DNA of 64,000 bases from Leidyana gryllorum EB-2025a (lineage: Eukaryota; Apicomplexa), in contig JBLWGC010000033.1 in assembly GCA_048772705.1 (NCBI GenBank), positions 1-64,000 of the forward strand, in the 5' to 3' direction. The translations under genes and the position numbers were made by a program. The notes under the pieces are model-generated. The model did not search any database and had not been told where the DNA came from. It saw only the letters and a list, made by a program, of their open reading frames with translations. Of this stretch, positions 44,801 to 56,657 are shown one piece after another (positions within the stretch are counted from its first letter, which is position 1; every line of letters starts with the position of its first letter).

Positions 44801-47792
44801 TACTGATTGCCGGAATTGTACAGTGTCAGGAAACCGGGGTTTACAAAGATGTGGAGATCTGTACGGCAGCGAGTTCCGCTTTGTGCGCTGTGGGTGCTCA
44901 GACCCATCCGGGTGGCAAAGCTCTGGCCGACATTGAAGGTATACAGGATGACTGCAACAATAACATCCGTGTGGCCCTGGACGATCGGGTGACAGCCAAC
45001 AATCAGGATCACATCATTGTAAGTGGAATTTCGAAGTTCTGATCAAAGACGTTTCCCAGCCGCGTGTTCGTTTGGTGGAGAAAGCCGCCGTAGATCGATC
45101 GGTCTTCCCCAAGCCTATTATCCAGAGAACGCTTTTGGAATGCTGGGATCGCTACGATAACGGGACCTACAACCACATCTGTCTCCGTCAAGTGTTCAGG
45201 TCAATGCGTCGAGCTCTCGCACCCACTCACGTCGACCTGATGGAGAAGGAAGAGGTTTGCAAACGACTTATTCAGGAGTTGAAGAAAGACTTTGACTCTC
45301 CGTTACTGGTGGATGGGTTCTTCTTGTTGGGTATTCTGGCCGGTTACCCTCGTCTTAGGAACATTATTGGCAAAGAGGGTGGCGTTGGAGAGACACTGAC
45401 TGTGTTGCGAAACCACTTGGCTGACGGCCCCACCGTGGGTGTCGTCACCAACACTTTGTCAGCTCTGGGTAACATTGTTTTGGATCACCGAGCGAACGAT
45501 GACGAGTGAGTGATTGAGGATTTAGCTCTGTGGTGGCATCAAAACTGTTTGCCTTCTTCCCGCAGATTCGTGAGACTGGACGGTTTGGCCACAGCGGTGT
45601 GGGTTCTGAACAATCGCGGCCACAACTGGGCGGAGGTGAATGCGGCTTCCGCCCTCATTGCGAACAGTTCTTACAAACGCGATGATATCAAGGCTATGTA
45701 CGGATCTCGAAACGTCGGCGGACCGGCAGCGTTGGCTTACGCTATCAGCTGCTACGACGGCAGTCTGTCTGAACAGGCGTTCCGTGCATTGATAGCGTTG
45801 TTCAAAGCTATTGCCAACTTGGCTCTGTACGTCCCGAACTGTGATCCGTTGATCGACGGTGGTTTGGATGAAGCCTATTACAATCTATTGATTCAATTCG
45901 AGAATCTGCCCGACAGAGTGATTGCAACGTCGCTGCTGACGTTGGCCAACTTGACGGCGGAGTATCGTCCCGCACATGCGGCCAAATTCAACCCGATTCT
46001 CGAGCCTCTGATCCGATGTGGACAGCACGAGTCGCGTCAAGATCCAACTCTGATCGCCTTGATTTTGGAGACATTCGCCTCTCTGTGCAGACTGCCTGAG
46101 AACAGTACGGCTTTCAATGAGATGGGAGGCATCGATTACGTTCTGGAGGCTCTGGACGGCTGGGGAACCTCAAACATTGAGGTGCTGAGGTGCGGGGCCC
46201 GCGCTTTGGGTACTGTCGCTCGAACTCCCGAGAACGTCGAAGCGCTGCTGAGTCAGAACGTTTTGGCTGTTTTGACTTCCATTCTGGCTGGTGAATATTA
46301 TCAGGACGACGTCCCTCTGAACACACAGTTTGAGGTCGCTATGGCGTGTTTCCGAGCTGTGCGAAAAATGGTCGCGGGCCATCCAGATCCCGATGTGTAC
46401 TCTGATTATCTGATCAACGGGTCGGGCGGCGAGACTTGGATTTGGTTCATTGAGCAGCTGGCAGGCGTCGATGATCCTTTATCACCATTGGTGGTCGAGT
46501 TATTCTCGTTGGCGCTGGGATTTGTCTCGGTTTTCCCACCGGACTCAACTGATTGTGAGTTGGATTCACCCATACAACGAAAGCTGAAGAATGATCTCGA
46601 CTGTGAATTCCGCCCCGACCGGAATGCGAATTACACTCGGTTCGACTACTCTGAATTCTTCGGCTATTGGCCTATGGACACTGCCACAGCGACGACAGTG
46701 ATGATGAACATTGCCACCATTTGTGAAGCAGAGTCGTTCAAGCAGAATAAGAGGGAGTTGGCCGGTGGATTTATGCTCATCGGTACAATGATGGCCAACA
46801 TGGCGCGTATTGAGGACTTCTCTGAAGACGTGGATGAGGCGTTAGGGAATACATTGGTGTTCATATCCAAAAAGATGGCTCTCACCTTTGATGCTGTCAA
46901 CGGTGTGCCCTGGGACCTCATTGAGATCACACTGCTGATCGTATTCACCTTTGGATATCAGTACGGCAGTGCGGCTTTGGCGGGTCACTTCCCCGTCAAC
47001 TCGGAGCTCTATGTGTCAATGACAAAGATGGCCAACAGAATGCAAAAAGCCGAACGTCGTGGCTTCCATGAGCTCATGGCACTCTGGAAGGCTGGTGTTG
47101 AGGGGGGTGACACAACGGAGCTGTACACACCCTGGGTGAATTACCACTTTGATATTGAGCGTCTGAGTCCGTGGGCCACCGACACCTATCCGAACGGTGT
47201 CCAGGATTTGCCCTTCAAGGACGTGCTGCGTCGAGGTGGCAAATGTGAGATGGTCGACAAGGACAAGAACAAAGTCGGTATCTACTGGAGATCGAGTCAG
47301 CAGTTGAAACATCTGCAGTGGCGTTTGATCAACGCTCCCAAAGCGGGCGGCGGAGGCGCCGAAGTGCCCGAAAAGGAGAGCAAGCTGAAACGGCTGTTCG
47401 GGAAGTTCAAGAGAGATAAGGGGGAGGCTGAAGGTGGCGGTGACGCCGGCGGAGGAGGTGAAACTGGAGGTGCTGCTGCTGGCGGTGGAGACGAGGCTCA
47501 AATCGGTACCAATATCACCGGTCCCGGTGTTGATTTGGGTGTGCTCGAGTTCAAGATGCAGACACCGATCGGAAAGCTGCGTATTACAAAGGGTCTGGAC
47601 ACTCCCGGTTTACGAGAACTCGGCGGCAATCCCTTCAGCGGTGTGAAGGCCGACAATACCATTTGTATTCTCGGGCCTCCCAGCGAGGAGAATGCCAACG
47701 GAGACGAATTGGGACTCATTATGAAGAATAAGAAGGAACGCGATGAGTTTTACACAATGTTGTTTGAGTGGAAAATCGCAGCGACCAGTTGA
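38828..47792 (+). CDS. Giant armadillo-repeat protein
   Basis: About 15 exons encode a protein of roughly 2,700 aa. The start exon is only 16 nt (MSNIR) and is tentative. Most of the product consists of degenerate armadillo/HEAT-type helical repeats of about 40 residues, e.g. ALEVAGALCYDPAYAQKVVD, GADAMIDAGAPPLLTQYCRR and NPILEPLIRCGQHES. Close to the C-terminus lies a PH-like region (GGKCEMVDKDKNKVGIYWR, then LKHLQWRLINAP), a Gly/Ala-rich linker (about 47340-47490), and a final beta-rich module (GVLEFKMQTPIGKLRITKG ... DELGLIMKNKKERDEFYTM), perhaps a split or second PH-like domain. ARM proteins are scaffolds; the PH-like end suggests membrane or cytoskeleton attachment. Long ARM proteins occur in alveolates, but I cannot name the orthologue. 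Codon use and splice sites match the neighbours. It is convergent with the next minus-strand gene. Confidence 0.8.
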
Positions 47793-47889
47793 ATTGCTCA
47801 TCATCAGTGTGTGTTCTGTGTGTGTCACGGCTGTGGGTTGTGTCTCTTCGCTGAGGCCCTTTCGATTCGTTACATACTCAGTCAGTCAG
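47793..47889. other. 97-bp convergent spacer with (CAGT)n
   Basis: It separates the stop of the ARM-repeat gene (+) from the stop of the 1158-aa gene (-). The (CAGT)n repeat at 47879-47897 runs into the last codons of the minus gene. Confidence 0.6.
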
Positions 47890-47898
47890 TCAGTCAGC
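47879..47898. repeat. (CAGT)n tetranucleotide repeat
   Basis: Five tandem copies of CAGT at the 3' end of the 1158-aa gene. Similar GACT/CAGT runs occur at about 14589-14615, 16449-16482 and 17190-17222, all in UTR or intergenic positions. Confidence 0.85.
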
Positions 47899-50800
47899 CT
47901 GTGGATATGCTTGTCCTGGAGGAGGGTTTGATCGAAGGTAGTGCATAGCTACAGCGTGTTGCTGTTGTGCTAACTCTGTATGTCATATTGGATTTGGGGT
48001 GATGGGGGCTGCAATTGCTGTTACCTTCTCTGCGGGCATCCATTTCGAGTTGTCTAGCTTGTGATCGTCTGTTGGTTCTATTGGTGAAGAAAACGACGAG
48101 GACGGTGGCTCCTATGGCACCCAGTCCGGCAGCTGTGATGGTTAGGATCCAGTACCAAGGCAACGCCATAGTGAGCTCGTCAGCCTTGTTGCTAGCGAGC
48201 GCACTTTTTCACCGGCAACAGACACCTCTATCATAGACTTTCTGCCCGTGTGACAGTTATAGTCCTTGTCGTTGATTATGGTGCGAACCGCAGCATCATC
48301 GTTGGTCGTGATTAGCTGAAGCACACGCCCAGCCGTGTATGGATCCTGGTCGCACAAACGGTAGAGTAGAGCGGTACTCTTGGCCTCTAGCTGCGGATTG
48401 TCCACAACAGCACTAATTATTAAGATACCTAAAAGCCCAATATAGATAGTCTTGGAGCCTTTATACAACAAAATCTCACAAGTCAGTGGTAAACCCAGCG
48501 GAGCGCTGGCAGGGGCCGGATCGCATTGAGTGGCCGTCAGAAAGCTCACTAACTCCTCTGCTCCTCTGTGCGTGTGTGCGAAGCGGCCGCCGTATCAACA
48601 CCAATCTTACCTCGAGAGAGCAGTGCCCTCGACAGACTCACCGCGGCAGTCGTGAAACTTCACCGCCATCTGTCGGAGGGCCCGTTCCAAAATTGGTCGC
48701 AGAGCATTATTGATTCTGGCGATCGGCGAAGAGACGCCCCGAAGATTGACAATGACGACCGACCTTCACCACTCACCTGTGGACAACAAAAGTTCCACCG
48801 AAGACTACACAAACGTCTTTAAGTGTCCGCAAACTGGCGGCCATCGCCAGAGATGAGCTCTTGCTGTGTTGAGTGGCCATCTCCAGTGCTGGCCAACACT
48901 GGTGGAACCGTGGGAGGAAGCCGAGCTTCTGAGTAGAGTGTAAATATAACGCGTGGCGCATCCCGCAAAAAGCCCAGCAGACTCGGGTGGGATCGCCCGC
49001 GTCCTCCAAGGGAACGGCCTGACACTTTGGAAGCGCACTGTCCGCGAACCTTCGAGCTTGGAGAAAGTGCTCTCCTGTCTCGCCATCTTCGTCACCGGCC
49101 TCAACCTCCTCCAAATTGTCTCCAGCCTCGACACGACGAGCGCGATGAACCGCGATACCCCTTGCCGCTCTATACAGACAGACGGCGAGAACACGCAGGT
49201 ATCCGGTACTAACGTTGGGTGTCCATCTACTGATGTTCAAAACCTCTTCTCCAAGAGTCGCAATGGTTGATGCGGGAAGCCAAGTCATCAGACGTAACAG
49301 CCCGTTCCAATAAGGATCCAACGCCGGTGTATAGTCAAACGTTCTTAGATCAGATATCACAATGTCTGTGAGCAGATGCAACACCGAATTGGTCGCCCGC
49401 TCCAACAAAACATCGTCATCCATTGGCGACTCCGTGCCCCGACGCAGGAACGTAATAATCGCCGTTCCCGCAGCAACTGTACTGAAGGTCAGTCGTATTA
49501 TCAAAACCGGAAGGATGAACTGCCTTCGGCTCCCATTCTCAGTATACGTCAACATATCGATCATAGCCAATGATTCAGCTGTCAAACTCACATTCACTGC
49601 AATCGTTAGATCACGAAGCTCGTGGGGCCGTAGACTTGGACTTGACCATGTCAATGGCTTCCGCAAACAATCAAATACTTCGTCCACTACACTCGACGGT
49701 AAAACCTGGATCAATCGACTCGTGATCACAGCTAGCAGCGTCCGGGCTGCTATCGTCTCCTGTAAACAGCGGATCTGACTCGCAACTCCCGTTGTCCCTC
49801 CCGATGATGAACATCTTCTACCCCCTCCGACAACTAATTCCATTAACTCTTCGATCAGAGCACTACACAATAGTGCACTCGAACCTGCCACCTCCAACCA
49901 CCCGCTTATCAAATCCGAAACATGTGTAGCCGCGCTTGCCAAAATGACATTCGCGGCTCCATCTACCGCCCTTTTGAAATAATCAAAGGGCCGATCTACC
50001 CCCAAGCTACTTGTGTGACCAAGTACACAGGAAAGGGCATCTGTGTGCTGTCCAAAAGATTGAGCTCGTCGGCACCAAGTCGAACGTACCATGAAGTCGA
50101 AAGGGGAAAAGTAATTATGGATCATTGGTTGAATCCAATCCGTGTCAAAATGCCTGAATACTTTGTAGGTCATAAACCACTCGAACAGTCCAACGGCAAT
50201 CGCTTTCATGTATCTGCACGTCGCAACCTGTGCACGAACTTCAGTGAATGCCTCTATGGCTTTTATCACAGGCGGCAGGTCGCTCAAGTCACCTTCGGCC
50301 AACATCACTGCATCACGTAATATTTGATACTGTATTACAAACACCACACACGGGTGTGGTGGCTTCCGTCTTACATAATCGGCTCGGAAGTGTCACTATT
50401 TTCTCGGTCAAATGGTGATAATGCAGGCCGAAAAGTGGTTGGAAGAACGGCTCCAGATCGGTCTGCTGCAGTACGGGAGCCAAATTAGGATTGTCAAATA
50501 TGATCGATACCGCCAGCGATAAAGCGGACCGCTGCAGCAGCGGGAAACGGCGGCGGGCTTGATCTTGCTCTTGAGCGGCGTACCACAGCAGGGTGACTGG
50601 CATATTGGCACATATTTCTACGATCGCTCGCTGAACGACTGAAATGTCGATTTCCTCTTTTCGTACTTTCAACAAGGTCCAAGCGATACGGGTCATCGAA
50701 TCTAAGAATCTGGACGAATCTTTCTTGATCATGGAATCAAACTTGGCCAGCTGTTTACATGCGGCTGCATTATACGCCTCGAATTCGGTTATTTTCTGGA

Positions 50801-51749
50801 GACCTTCTGTTCGCTGCCATTCACCAAATGCTTCAAGGACTCTAGGATCATCCTTGAGTCCCTTGGTCGTCCACACCGTGAGTAAAGTCGAAGCTTGGCG
50901 AAAAACATCTTTTCCCAGTCTGGGATCGCCCGATTTGAGGACTCGAATGGCCAGCAGTAGAACCAAAGGCGCTTCGGACGAGACCAAGTCCTTTCCAAAC
51001 CCCCAATTCATTTCGCCAATAGATATTAGCCATCCCATCAGTGCTTTGACGGGGCGTCTGTCACTCGAAGTTCCTTCTTTATCGACACCACTATGTGACC
51101 TGACGATTCGATCAGCGACACGGATCAAATGCATCAGGCCGTTTTGTACATATTTATGACAGGCCACATTGACACAAATTGCTTGGCAGGCAGCTTCTAG
51201 GGACCGATCTGGTCGCAAGGCCTTCAGTCCAGCTTCCTCAGAACATATATCTCCAAACGAGTGTACCTTGTGAAGTCGCAACATGACCTCTTTGGACAAT
51301 CGTCCATAGAGGACATCGGAGCTGGTCGTCGTCACACTGGGTGCTGCCTCCTCCTCCGCATGATACAATCGGAAGAGGGGTTCTAGTCGTTTTAGCACCA
51401 GTGCTAAGTCAGTAAATGAGACCACTCCTTCCAATCGTTGCACTAATGACAGTGCAGGCCAGGCTCGCAAGCTTTGTCGCACAATTGGATGCGAAAGTAA
51501 TGATGCTTGTGTCATGTTGGGTGTTGTCGGCCGTGATGATTGAGCGGTTTTGACGAGTTCGAGGAGGCGGCGATGGTCGGCCAGATATGGTGTGATGTTG
51601 TCGGCCACATATTCGTTGTCGGTCCAACATTTCTGGAGATTGGTGGTTGTCTCAAGGGCGTTGACAAACTTGGTGTGATTGTATTTAGCTGCATCCGTCA
51701 AGGAAAGCAGAAAGGGGGGCCTTTTTAGCAGGGTTGCGAAGGGATCCAT
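47890..51749 (-). CDS. Uncharacterised 1158-aa protein with C-terminal membrane anchor
   Basis: Six exons (50375-51749, 48777-50307, 48611-48715, 48226-48505, 48025-48184, 47890-47915) join in phase to 1158 aa, starting MDPFATLLKRPP. The first 1000 residues are soluble and alpha-helical with no Gly/Ser linkers, which suggests a helical solenoid. Near residue 1010 a weakly hydrophobic stretch occurs (TIYIGLLGILIISAVV). The C-terminus has a strong TM helix (WYWILTITAAGLGAIGATVL, then VVFFTN) followed by a basic tail (NRTNRRSQARQ) ending AYPQAD. The TM exon alone looks like a separate small gene overlapping the upstream frame, but a 41-nt intron joins them cleanly. The first intron (67 nt) contains a near-perfect hairpin. 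Function unknown; a large cytosolic domain anchored by its C-terminus suggests an ER or vesicle scaffold. Confidence 0.65.
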
Positions 51750-51781
51750 TGACACATTGTTGCATAAAAATTGAATCTCTC

Positions 51782-52192
51782 TCAGGGTCGCCTGACTACC
51801 ACAACTCTCCTTTCTTTTCGCTTGACAGTCTTTGATATCACTACCCCGGCCACAACACATAGACTAAGCAAGAAGCAGGCAGCTGCTGCATAATGAGCCC
51901 AGGTCTCGTCCTCGTACTCAATGATGGTGTATCCAGGCTCATACTCCGTCACGGTATATCCTGGATCTATCTCCTCGTATTGGCAGGTTATAGCTTCTCC
52001 AACAATCGTTTCACCTGGTTGCATGTACACTTGATCCACATTTGTGTATAAAGTGGCATCTTCTATGACCACCTCTTCCCCATAAGACGGTTGGACTGTA
52101 ATGGTTGAGGCCAATGCAGCTGGCAAGGCGCTACGTAGCGTTCTGCGCCTGCTCGTCGAAGTTGTCGCCTTCCTGAGAGACGGAGGTCTCAT
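51782..52192 (-). CDS. Small single-pass membrane protein with tyrosine repeats
   Basis: A 136-aa single-exon frame starting MRPPSLRKATTSTSRRR (the upstream in-frame Met is less likely). The N-terminus is basic and Ser/Thr-rich, without acidic residues. The middle carries an imperfect repeat around EIDPGYTVTEYEPGYTIIEY. A hydrophobic helix (YAAAACFLLSLCVVAGVVI) and a basic tail (KTVKRKERRVVVVRRP) end the protein. Tyr/Glu repeats next to the membrane could be a docking motif; this is inference. It lies between the 1158-aa gene (33 nt from its ATG) and the next minus-strand frame (about 30 nt away), so three same-strand genes are tightly stacked. Confidence 0.5.
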   Translation of the reverse strand: MRPPSLRKATTSTSRRRTLRSALPAALASTITVQPSYGEEVVIEDATLYTNVDQVYMQPGETIVGEAITCQYEEIDPGYTVTEYEPGYTIIEYEDETWAHYAAAACFLLSLCVVAGVVISKTVKRKERRVVVVRRP

Positions 52193-52222
52193 AGAGCAAA
52201 AAAAAAGTAGAGCCACTCACAC

Positions 52223-52618
52223 TTAGGGGGGGTTGTTGTTCAGTGCGGGCGGCGACTCCTCCAACTCAGAGGAAGTCAATCCAGCGGCTTGTAGTAATGT
52301 GTAGACAAACTGACGACCCTGCGAGGCGCGCAGCAAAGCGGTCAGGGAGTGTAGCCAATCCGCTTCCGAACAGGGAACGCTGTCCAGCTTTTCTAAGATC
52401 TTAGTAAACAGTGTCTCGATGCGTCGCAACGTTGCAGCCGCCGAGTCGTTGTCGAATGTAGGTTGCTCCTCATCACTGCTACCTCCACTGGAGGTCGCAG
52501 CCTCAGGCAGACTCTTCGCATTAGTATTGCCGGTCCTATCCGCTGCAAAAGCGTTCACATGAGATCCATGGATATATATGTATATATCACGGGCACAATC
52601 ACGTGTGTGCTGTATCAC
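52223..52618 (-). CDS. Small acidic helical protein or last exon of a gene
   Basis: The C-terminal 85 residues look like a real protein: an acidic Ser-rich segment (SDEEQPTFDNDS) followed by amphipathic helices (AATLRRIETLFTKILEKLDS, LHSLTALLRASQGRQFVYTL). The upstream part of the frame includes TA-repeats and a good acceptor (cttttgcag) near 52544, so the real start may be an upstream exon. No family recognised. Confidence 0.4.
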   Translation of the reverse strand: MIQHTRDCARDIYIYIHGSHVNAFAADRTGNTNAKSLPEAATSSGGSSDEEQPTFDNDSAAATLRRIETLFTKILEKLDSVPCSEADWLHSLTALLRASQGRQFVYTLLQAAGLTSSELEESPPALNNNPP

Positions 52619-53099
52619 AAAATGCGTGAGGACAGGGCGGGCGGACCAGAGAGAAGAAGATCATTGTTCCAGGCTGTCTGGGTGGAGGCATCACACAAAC
52701 CACTCAAGCACTTGCCACGTGGTAACACGTGGGCGGCGCTGCACCAAATACAGACGGAATTGCCTGGACGGCAATGTCTATCGGTGTGCGTGGCGAGAGT
52801 GTGCGGCGGGCCGGCAACTTGGAGACACGTGCGATGTATGCATTCTCTGAAGCCGTACACTGCTAATAGAGATCGAGTGCCCCAGATCTGCAGCGCGTCA
52901 TTGCAGGCGATGTTGAACGCGCCGCAGAGCTCCTCCCACACCATAGACTTGCCCACAGCGACCAAAAACGTTACCACGGGTGCTGGCTGACTTTGAGCAA
53001 CGCAGCTCCGGGCCGAAGCAGAAGACGGAGAGAAGTAAAGGACAACCATATAGGATTGCACAGCTGGGAGCGCGGACGGCTGCTCTGAGCGCTCTCGAG
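52619..53099. other. Ambiguous region, possible minus-strand exon
   Basis: A minus-strand frame (about 52800-53055) contains stretches such as SMVWEELCGAFNIACNDALQ and QIWGTRSLLAVYGF that look protein-like. It could be an exon linked to the RRM gene (a donor lies at its stop) or to the small acidic protein. Splice joins are not decisive. Several CACGTG motifs occur around 52715-52740 and 52825. Confidence 0.3.
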
Positions 53100-53945
53100 C
53101 TACTTACAGGATTGGTCAGGAGAGTTTAAACGAGCCTTGCGGCCCTGTTTGGGCGTAATAGTGCTGCTGATGCGCCTGCTCAGTTCGCTGGCGTTTTCTA
53201 TGGTTGAGGTGCTTATAGAGGATTGGTGCTTGTCCATCAACTTTGCACAGAGAGAAGGCCTCCCACCACTAGCGCCACCGCAGACAGGAGAGGAAGTGGG
53301 AGGTTGGTCGGCGTGTTTGGACTGTCGCAGAGAATGATGATGAGCCACTTGTCCAGGTACGTGATGCTGCTCGCCTCGCTTAATGGTGACCTTTAGGCGT
53401 TTTCCCGCTACCGGATATCCGTTAAGAACACTAACGGCTTGACAGGCGGGCGCCACCTCAGTGTAACTGACGAATCCGAAGCCCAATCGTCGTCCTGAAG
53501 ACTTTTCAGTGGCGATGCGAGCAGAGAGTATGGGGCCGAACCGAGCAAAATGCACTGCCAGCTCATTTTCGTCCCACTCATTCGGGATATGGAACACGAA
53601 TACGTTCGCTCCAGGGGGCCCGTGGGCTTGTGAACCGATGGCGGCTCTCGGTATATTAGCTGTAAGCTGCGCGAAGCGCAAGGGGGGCGTTAAGCACGGA
53701 GAGGGCGGCTGGGGGGTCTCGAAAATACGCTTGAGATGCGCATCAAGTGTGTCAGGCCGGGTCCACCCCGGCTGAAATGCCTGCTGCTCACTCTCCGCGC
53801 TACGCACCACCATGGGATACCGCTTGCGGTAAGCATCGAGCAGTGCGCTGGCGGTAGGAAGTGGCAGGTAATTGTCATCAACAGCGATGACCCCTCGTCC
53901 TCCTGTGCCGGACGGCACCTCAGCAGCCGATCGGCCCAGTAACAT
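53100..53945 (-). CDS. RRM RNA-binding protein, 281 aa
   Basis: An open 281-aa frame with a single RNA recognition motif at about residues 110-195: RNP2 NVFVFHIP, the loop EWDENELAVHFARFGPILSA, RNP1 RLGFGFVSY, and the closing helix VLNGYPVAGKRLKVTIKRG. This pattern is closest to the third RRM of CELF/Bruno-type splicing and translation regulators (the 'GANLFIYHLP..' type). The C-terminal 80 residues are Ser/Pro/basic. A gt donor overlaps the stop, so another 3' exon is possible. The start (MLLGRSAAEV) is the first Met of the frame and is 336 bp from the divergent Pro/Ala/Gln-rich gene. Confidence 0.8.
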   Translation of the reverse strand: MLLGRSAAEVPSGTGGRGVIAVDDNYLPLPTASALLDAYRKRYPMVVRSAESEQQAFQPGWTRPDTLDAHLKRIFETPQPPSPCLTPPLRFAQLTANIPRAAIGSQAHGPPGANVFVFHIPNEWDENELAVHFARFGPILSARIATEKSSGRRLGFGFVSYTEVAPACQAVSVLNGYPVAGKRLKVTIKRGEQHHVPGQVAHHHSLRQSKHADQPPTSSPVCGGASGGRPSLCAKLMDKHQSSISTSTIENASELSRRISSTITPKQGRKARLNSPDQSCK

Positions 53946-54281
53946 CTTTTAACTCAGACAGAACTTCGAATGGTACACGACGAAATAGTCAAAGTGTAGA
54001 TTCGTTAATCTACAACGCACAGTGAGAGCCAATAGAACAAAGAAGGTTGGTGATTATGATATATCCTTCGGTCAAATGATGAGCTGTAGGATAGATCCAC
54101 GCACGCGCAAATCGTCAGAACTCGACGCCACAATTACAACGCCACAATCAGCGCTTCGAGTTCTGTTACGGCCTCAAGGTACACAAAAACGGTAGATATA
54201 TGAACTGGCAACGGAGCCAATAGCCGTGAGTGAACCTTCGAGGTTTAGCCCCTGTTGAAACTTACCACACGAATTTTACAA
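53946..54281. promoter_or_regulatory. 336-bp divergent intergenic region
   Basis: The shared upstream region of the RRM gene (-) and the Pro/Ala/Gln-rich gene (+). It is AT-richer than the flanks. It contains a short direct duplication (cgacgccacaattacaacgccacaat, 54123-54148). Confidence 0.4.
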
Positions 54282-56657
54282 ATGCAAAACCCCCAATCCA
54301 CCCCTGAACCCACCCGCCTCGTCGAATACCCCGATGCAAGGGCACTTACACTCAAGGATGCTGTCCGGGCGTGGCAGGCACGCTCCAATAAAGAGGATGG
54401 AGAACTAACCCCTCCCACGCTTCCGCGTCCTAAGAAGGCACCCAGACCGGAGCTACGCTTACAAAGTGAGTACCGTTCACGCTGGTGGTTGTCCCTAGGC
54501 ACCGACTATCGATGCCAATCAACCGCTTATCTCATTGCGTCTCCGCTATGTGCCGTGTGCGTTCGCACACGGGTATGCTGTTTAACCTGTTGCTGCGCTA
54601 TGCCATCCCAGTCCTCCGTTGAGGGTGGTGAACAGCTTTGCTTTACATTAGCACTCCGAGTGGTCCATCGGCATCCTTGATGGGATGTGCGGCGTTGGCG
54701 GCTGTGAGGGTCGGATGCTTTGTGACTAGAGCTTCCATTATTCATGTTTGGCTGCCCACACATTCTTTTGCCCTCAGGAGAAGGTGGAGCACCTAGCGCT
54801 ATTTCTGCTGCCGTTGCACTGGCCGAATCGGCTGGTTCTGGACGACCTGCGACTTTCACTGGGCCAAAATCATTTGAGGAGATTATGAAGGCCAAACGCG
54901 GCGAGAACGATGAAGATTCAGTTTCCGCTCAACATGTGACTAAGCAATTGCGTATAAGTACAGAGGAAGCGGGAATACCCACAGGTGAGGGACGGACTTG
55001 TTCGTTCGGCGACTCAAATTGTTCTTCAGCTACTACACCTCTTCGCCCACTAATGAGGCCACAGTCTGCTCGGCCGAGGCCGGCAGGGTTGAGGCCAATG
55101 GTCGCCAAAGGGGCGACGGCGACTCCGACTGTTCGGCCCGCAATGCCAGCCGAAACACCTCAAACCACCCCAACCGAAGCTCCTTCGTCAGCACCACTGC
55201 CAGTTCCATCGGCGTCCGATATATTCGGTCGCCCCTCGGGGCTGCCAGGATCCACAGGGCCGTCTTCCGTCATTAGCAATGGTCCAGCGCAGCGTCGTCC
55301 CTCGTTACAAGCAACTGCAGTTGCCCCTCCCAACCCCTTAGTTGGAATGCCCCCTTTAACCCCGTCAGTTCCCCTTCCTGTGCCCGGCGGCATGGGGGGC
55401 GATACGGCGCCACCGCCCCAGAATGTGGCTCCTCCCAATATGTTTGCGACTGCCCCGCAACGGCCCCCAGCTGTGCAGCCGAGTCGCCCTCCTCTTACCA
55501 AGTCAATACCTTTGCCGGTGACGGTGAACAACAACAATAATGTCCCGAGTCCGCAAATCCCACAGCCTACGGTGACGCCACCGGTGTCGAAGGCACCCAC
55601 ACCAGGTCCCAAGCAAGGCCCCCCACCTCTACGCAAGGCCGTGGCCCCTGCATCATCGGCCAAGGCTTCACCTGTCCAGCCCAAGCATCAGCCTGTGAGA
55701 CAGGTGGTCTCTGTACTGCCGCAAACAGCCAAAGTGCCCAGCGTGACTGTGACTCCATCACCGTCGTCGCTCGGTACAACACCGATGACATTACAAACAA
55801 TCTCTACAGCCGACCCTTCTCCCCCCACCCCAGCAGCAGCCGCTGCAGTGGCTCCTATAGTGGGGAACGCATTGGCCGTTGCTGCCGATGTCGCTCCCTC
55901 TCCAGCCGCGGTGGCTGCGCCGAGCCCGGTCAAGGCGGCTCCCCCTACGATCGAAGCGGTGCGAGCGAAGATTCCAGCGAAAGCTGTACAACAAGTGACA
56001 GGAGCGAAGAGTGGGCCTGGCGTTCCGGTCAAGACGGGTGGCAAGGCGGCTGCTCCTCCTCACCCCAACTCTACTACTACGGTCACGCCGGCGAAAGCCG
56101 CCCCCAAGGCGGTGGGTAAGGTGATGGCAAAGGCTCCACTGGCGGCAGGAAGCGGTGGTGTTGCTAGTAAGGGCGGCCAGCAACCGCCAGCAGCAGCAGC
56201 AGTGCAACAGGTTCCTCCTCCTGCTGCAGGAGGAGCAGCAGCACAGCAACACCCTCCACCTCAGCAGCAGCAGCTGCCGCCTCCTTCACAGCCGCAGCAG
56301 CAGCAGCAGGGGAAGGCGGCAGTTCCGAAAGCGGTTGCGGTGACGGCAAAAGCTGGTCGCGGTGGAGTGCAACCTGCAGTTGTTGCTCCAAAAGTGGTTA
56401 TTGAGACTGTGGACGTTTCATTAGCCGAAGTATTGGGATTGGGGGGTAAGAGCCGTTTGGAAGCATTGGAAGCTGTTGCGGGTCGTTTGGGGGTTGGGGA
56501 CCGGGAAAGTTTGGATCGGCGAGTGAACGCGATATTGGCGCCGCTTACGGAGGTTTCTGGTCCGGCCGCTGAAGAGATGACGTGTGAAGAACTATGCACG
56601 GCTCTGCATGACATCGTTGGGATGTTCGAGTCTGAGCTCGAAGGGCCGGCGATTTAG
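54282..56657 (+). CDS. Pro/Ala/Gln-rich protein, 672 aa
   Basis: Three exons (54282-54465, 54778-54984, 55030-56657) give 672 aa. The 312-nt first intron is long for this window. The N-terminal 130 residues appear structured (LTLKDAVRAWQARSNKEDG, GPKSFEEIMKAKRGEN). About 450 residues of low complexity follow (Pro, Ala, Val, Lys; Gln runs; PVT and AKA motifs). The last 90 residues are again folded-looking and helical (DVSLAEVLGLGGKSRLEALE, EEMTCEELCTALHDIVGMFE). The SFEEI-x-KxKR motif resembles one seen in some nuclear mRNA export or CCCH-type proteins, but this is weak. It could be a nuclear scaffold. No domain assigned. Confidence 0.6.

Noticed and set aside
55160-56614. Minus-strand Gly/Cys-rich frames opposite the Pro/Ala/Gln-rich gene
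   Set aside because: Composition mirrors the low-complexity plus-strand coding sequence; there are no independent features.
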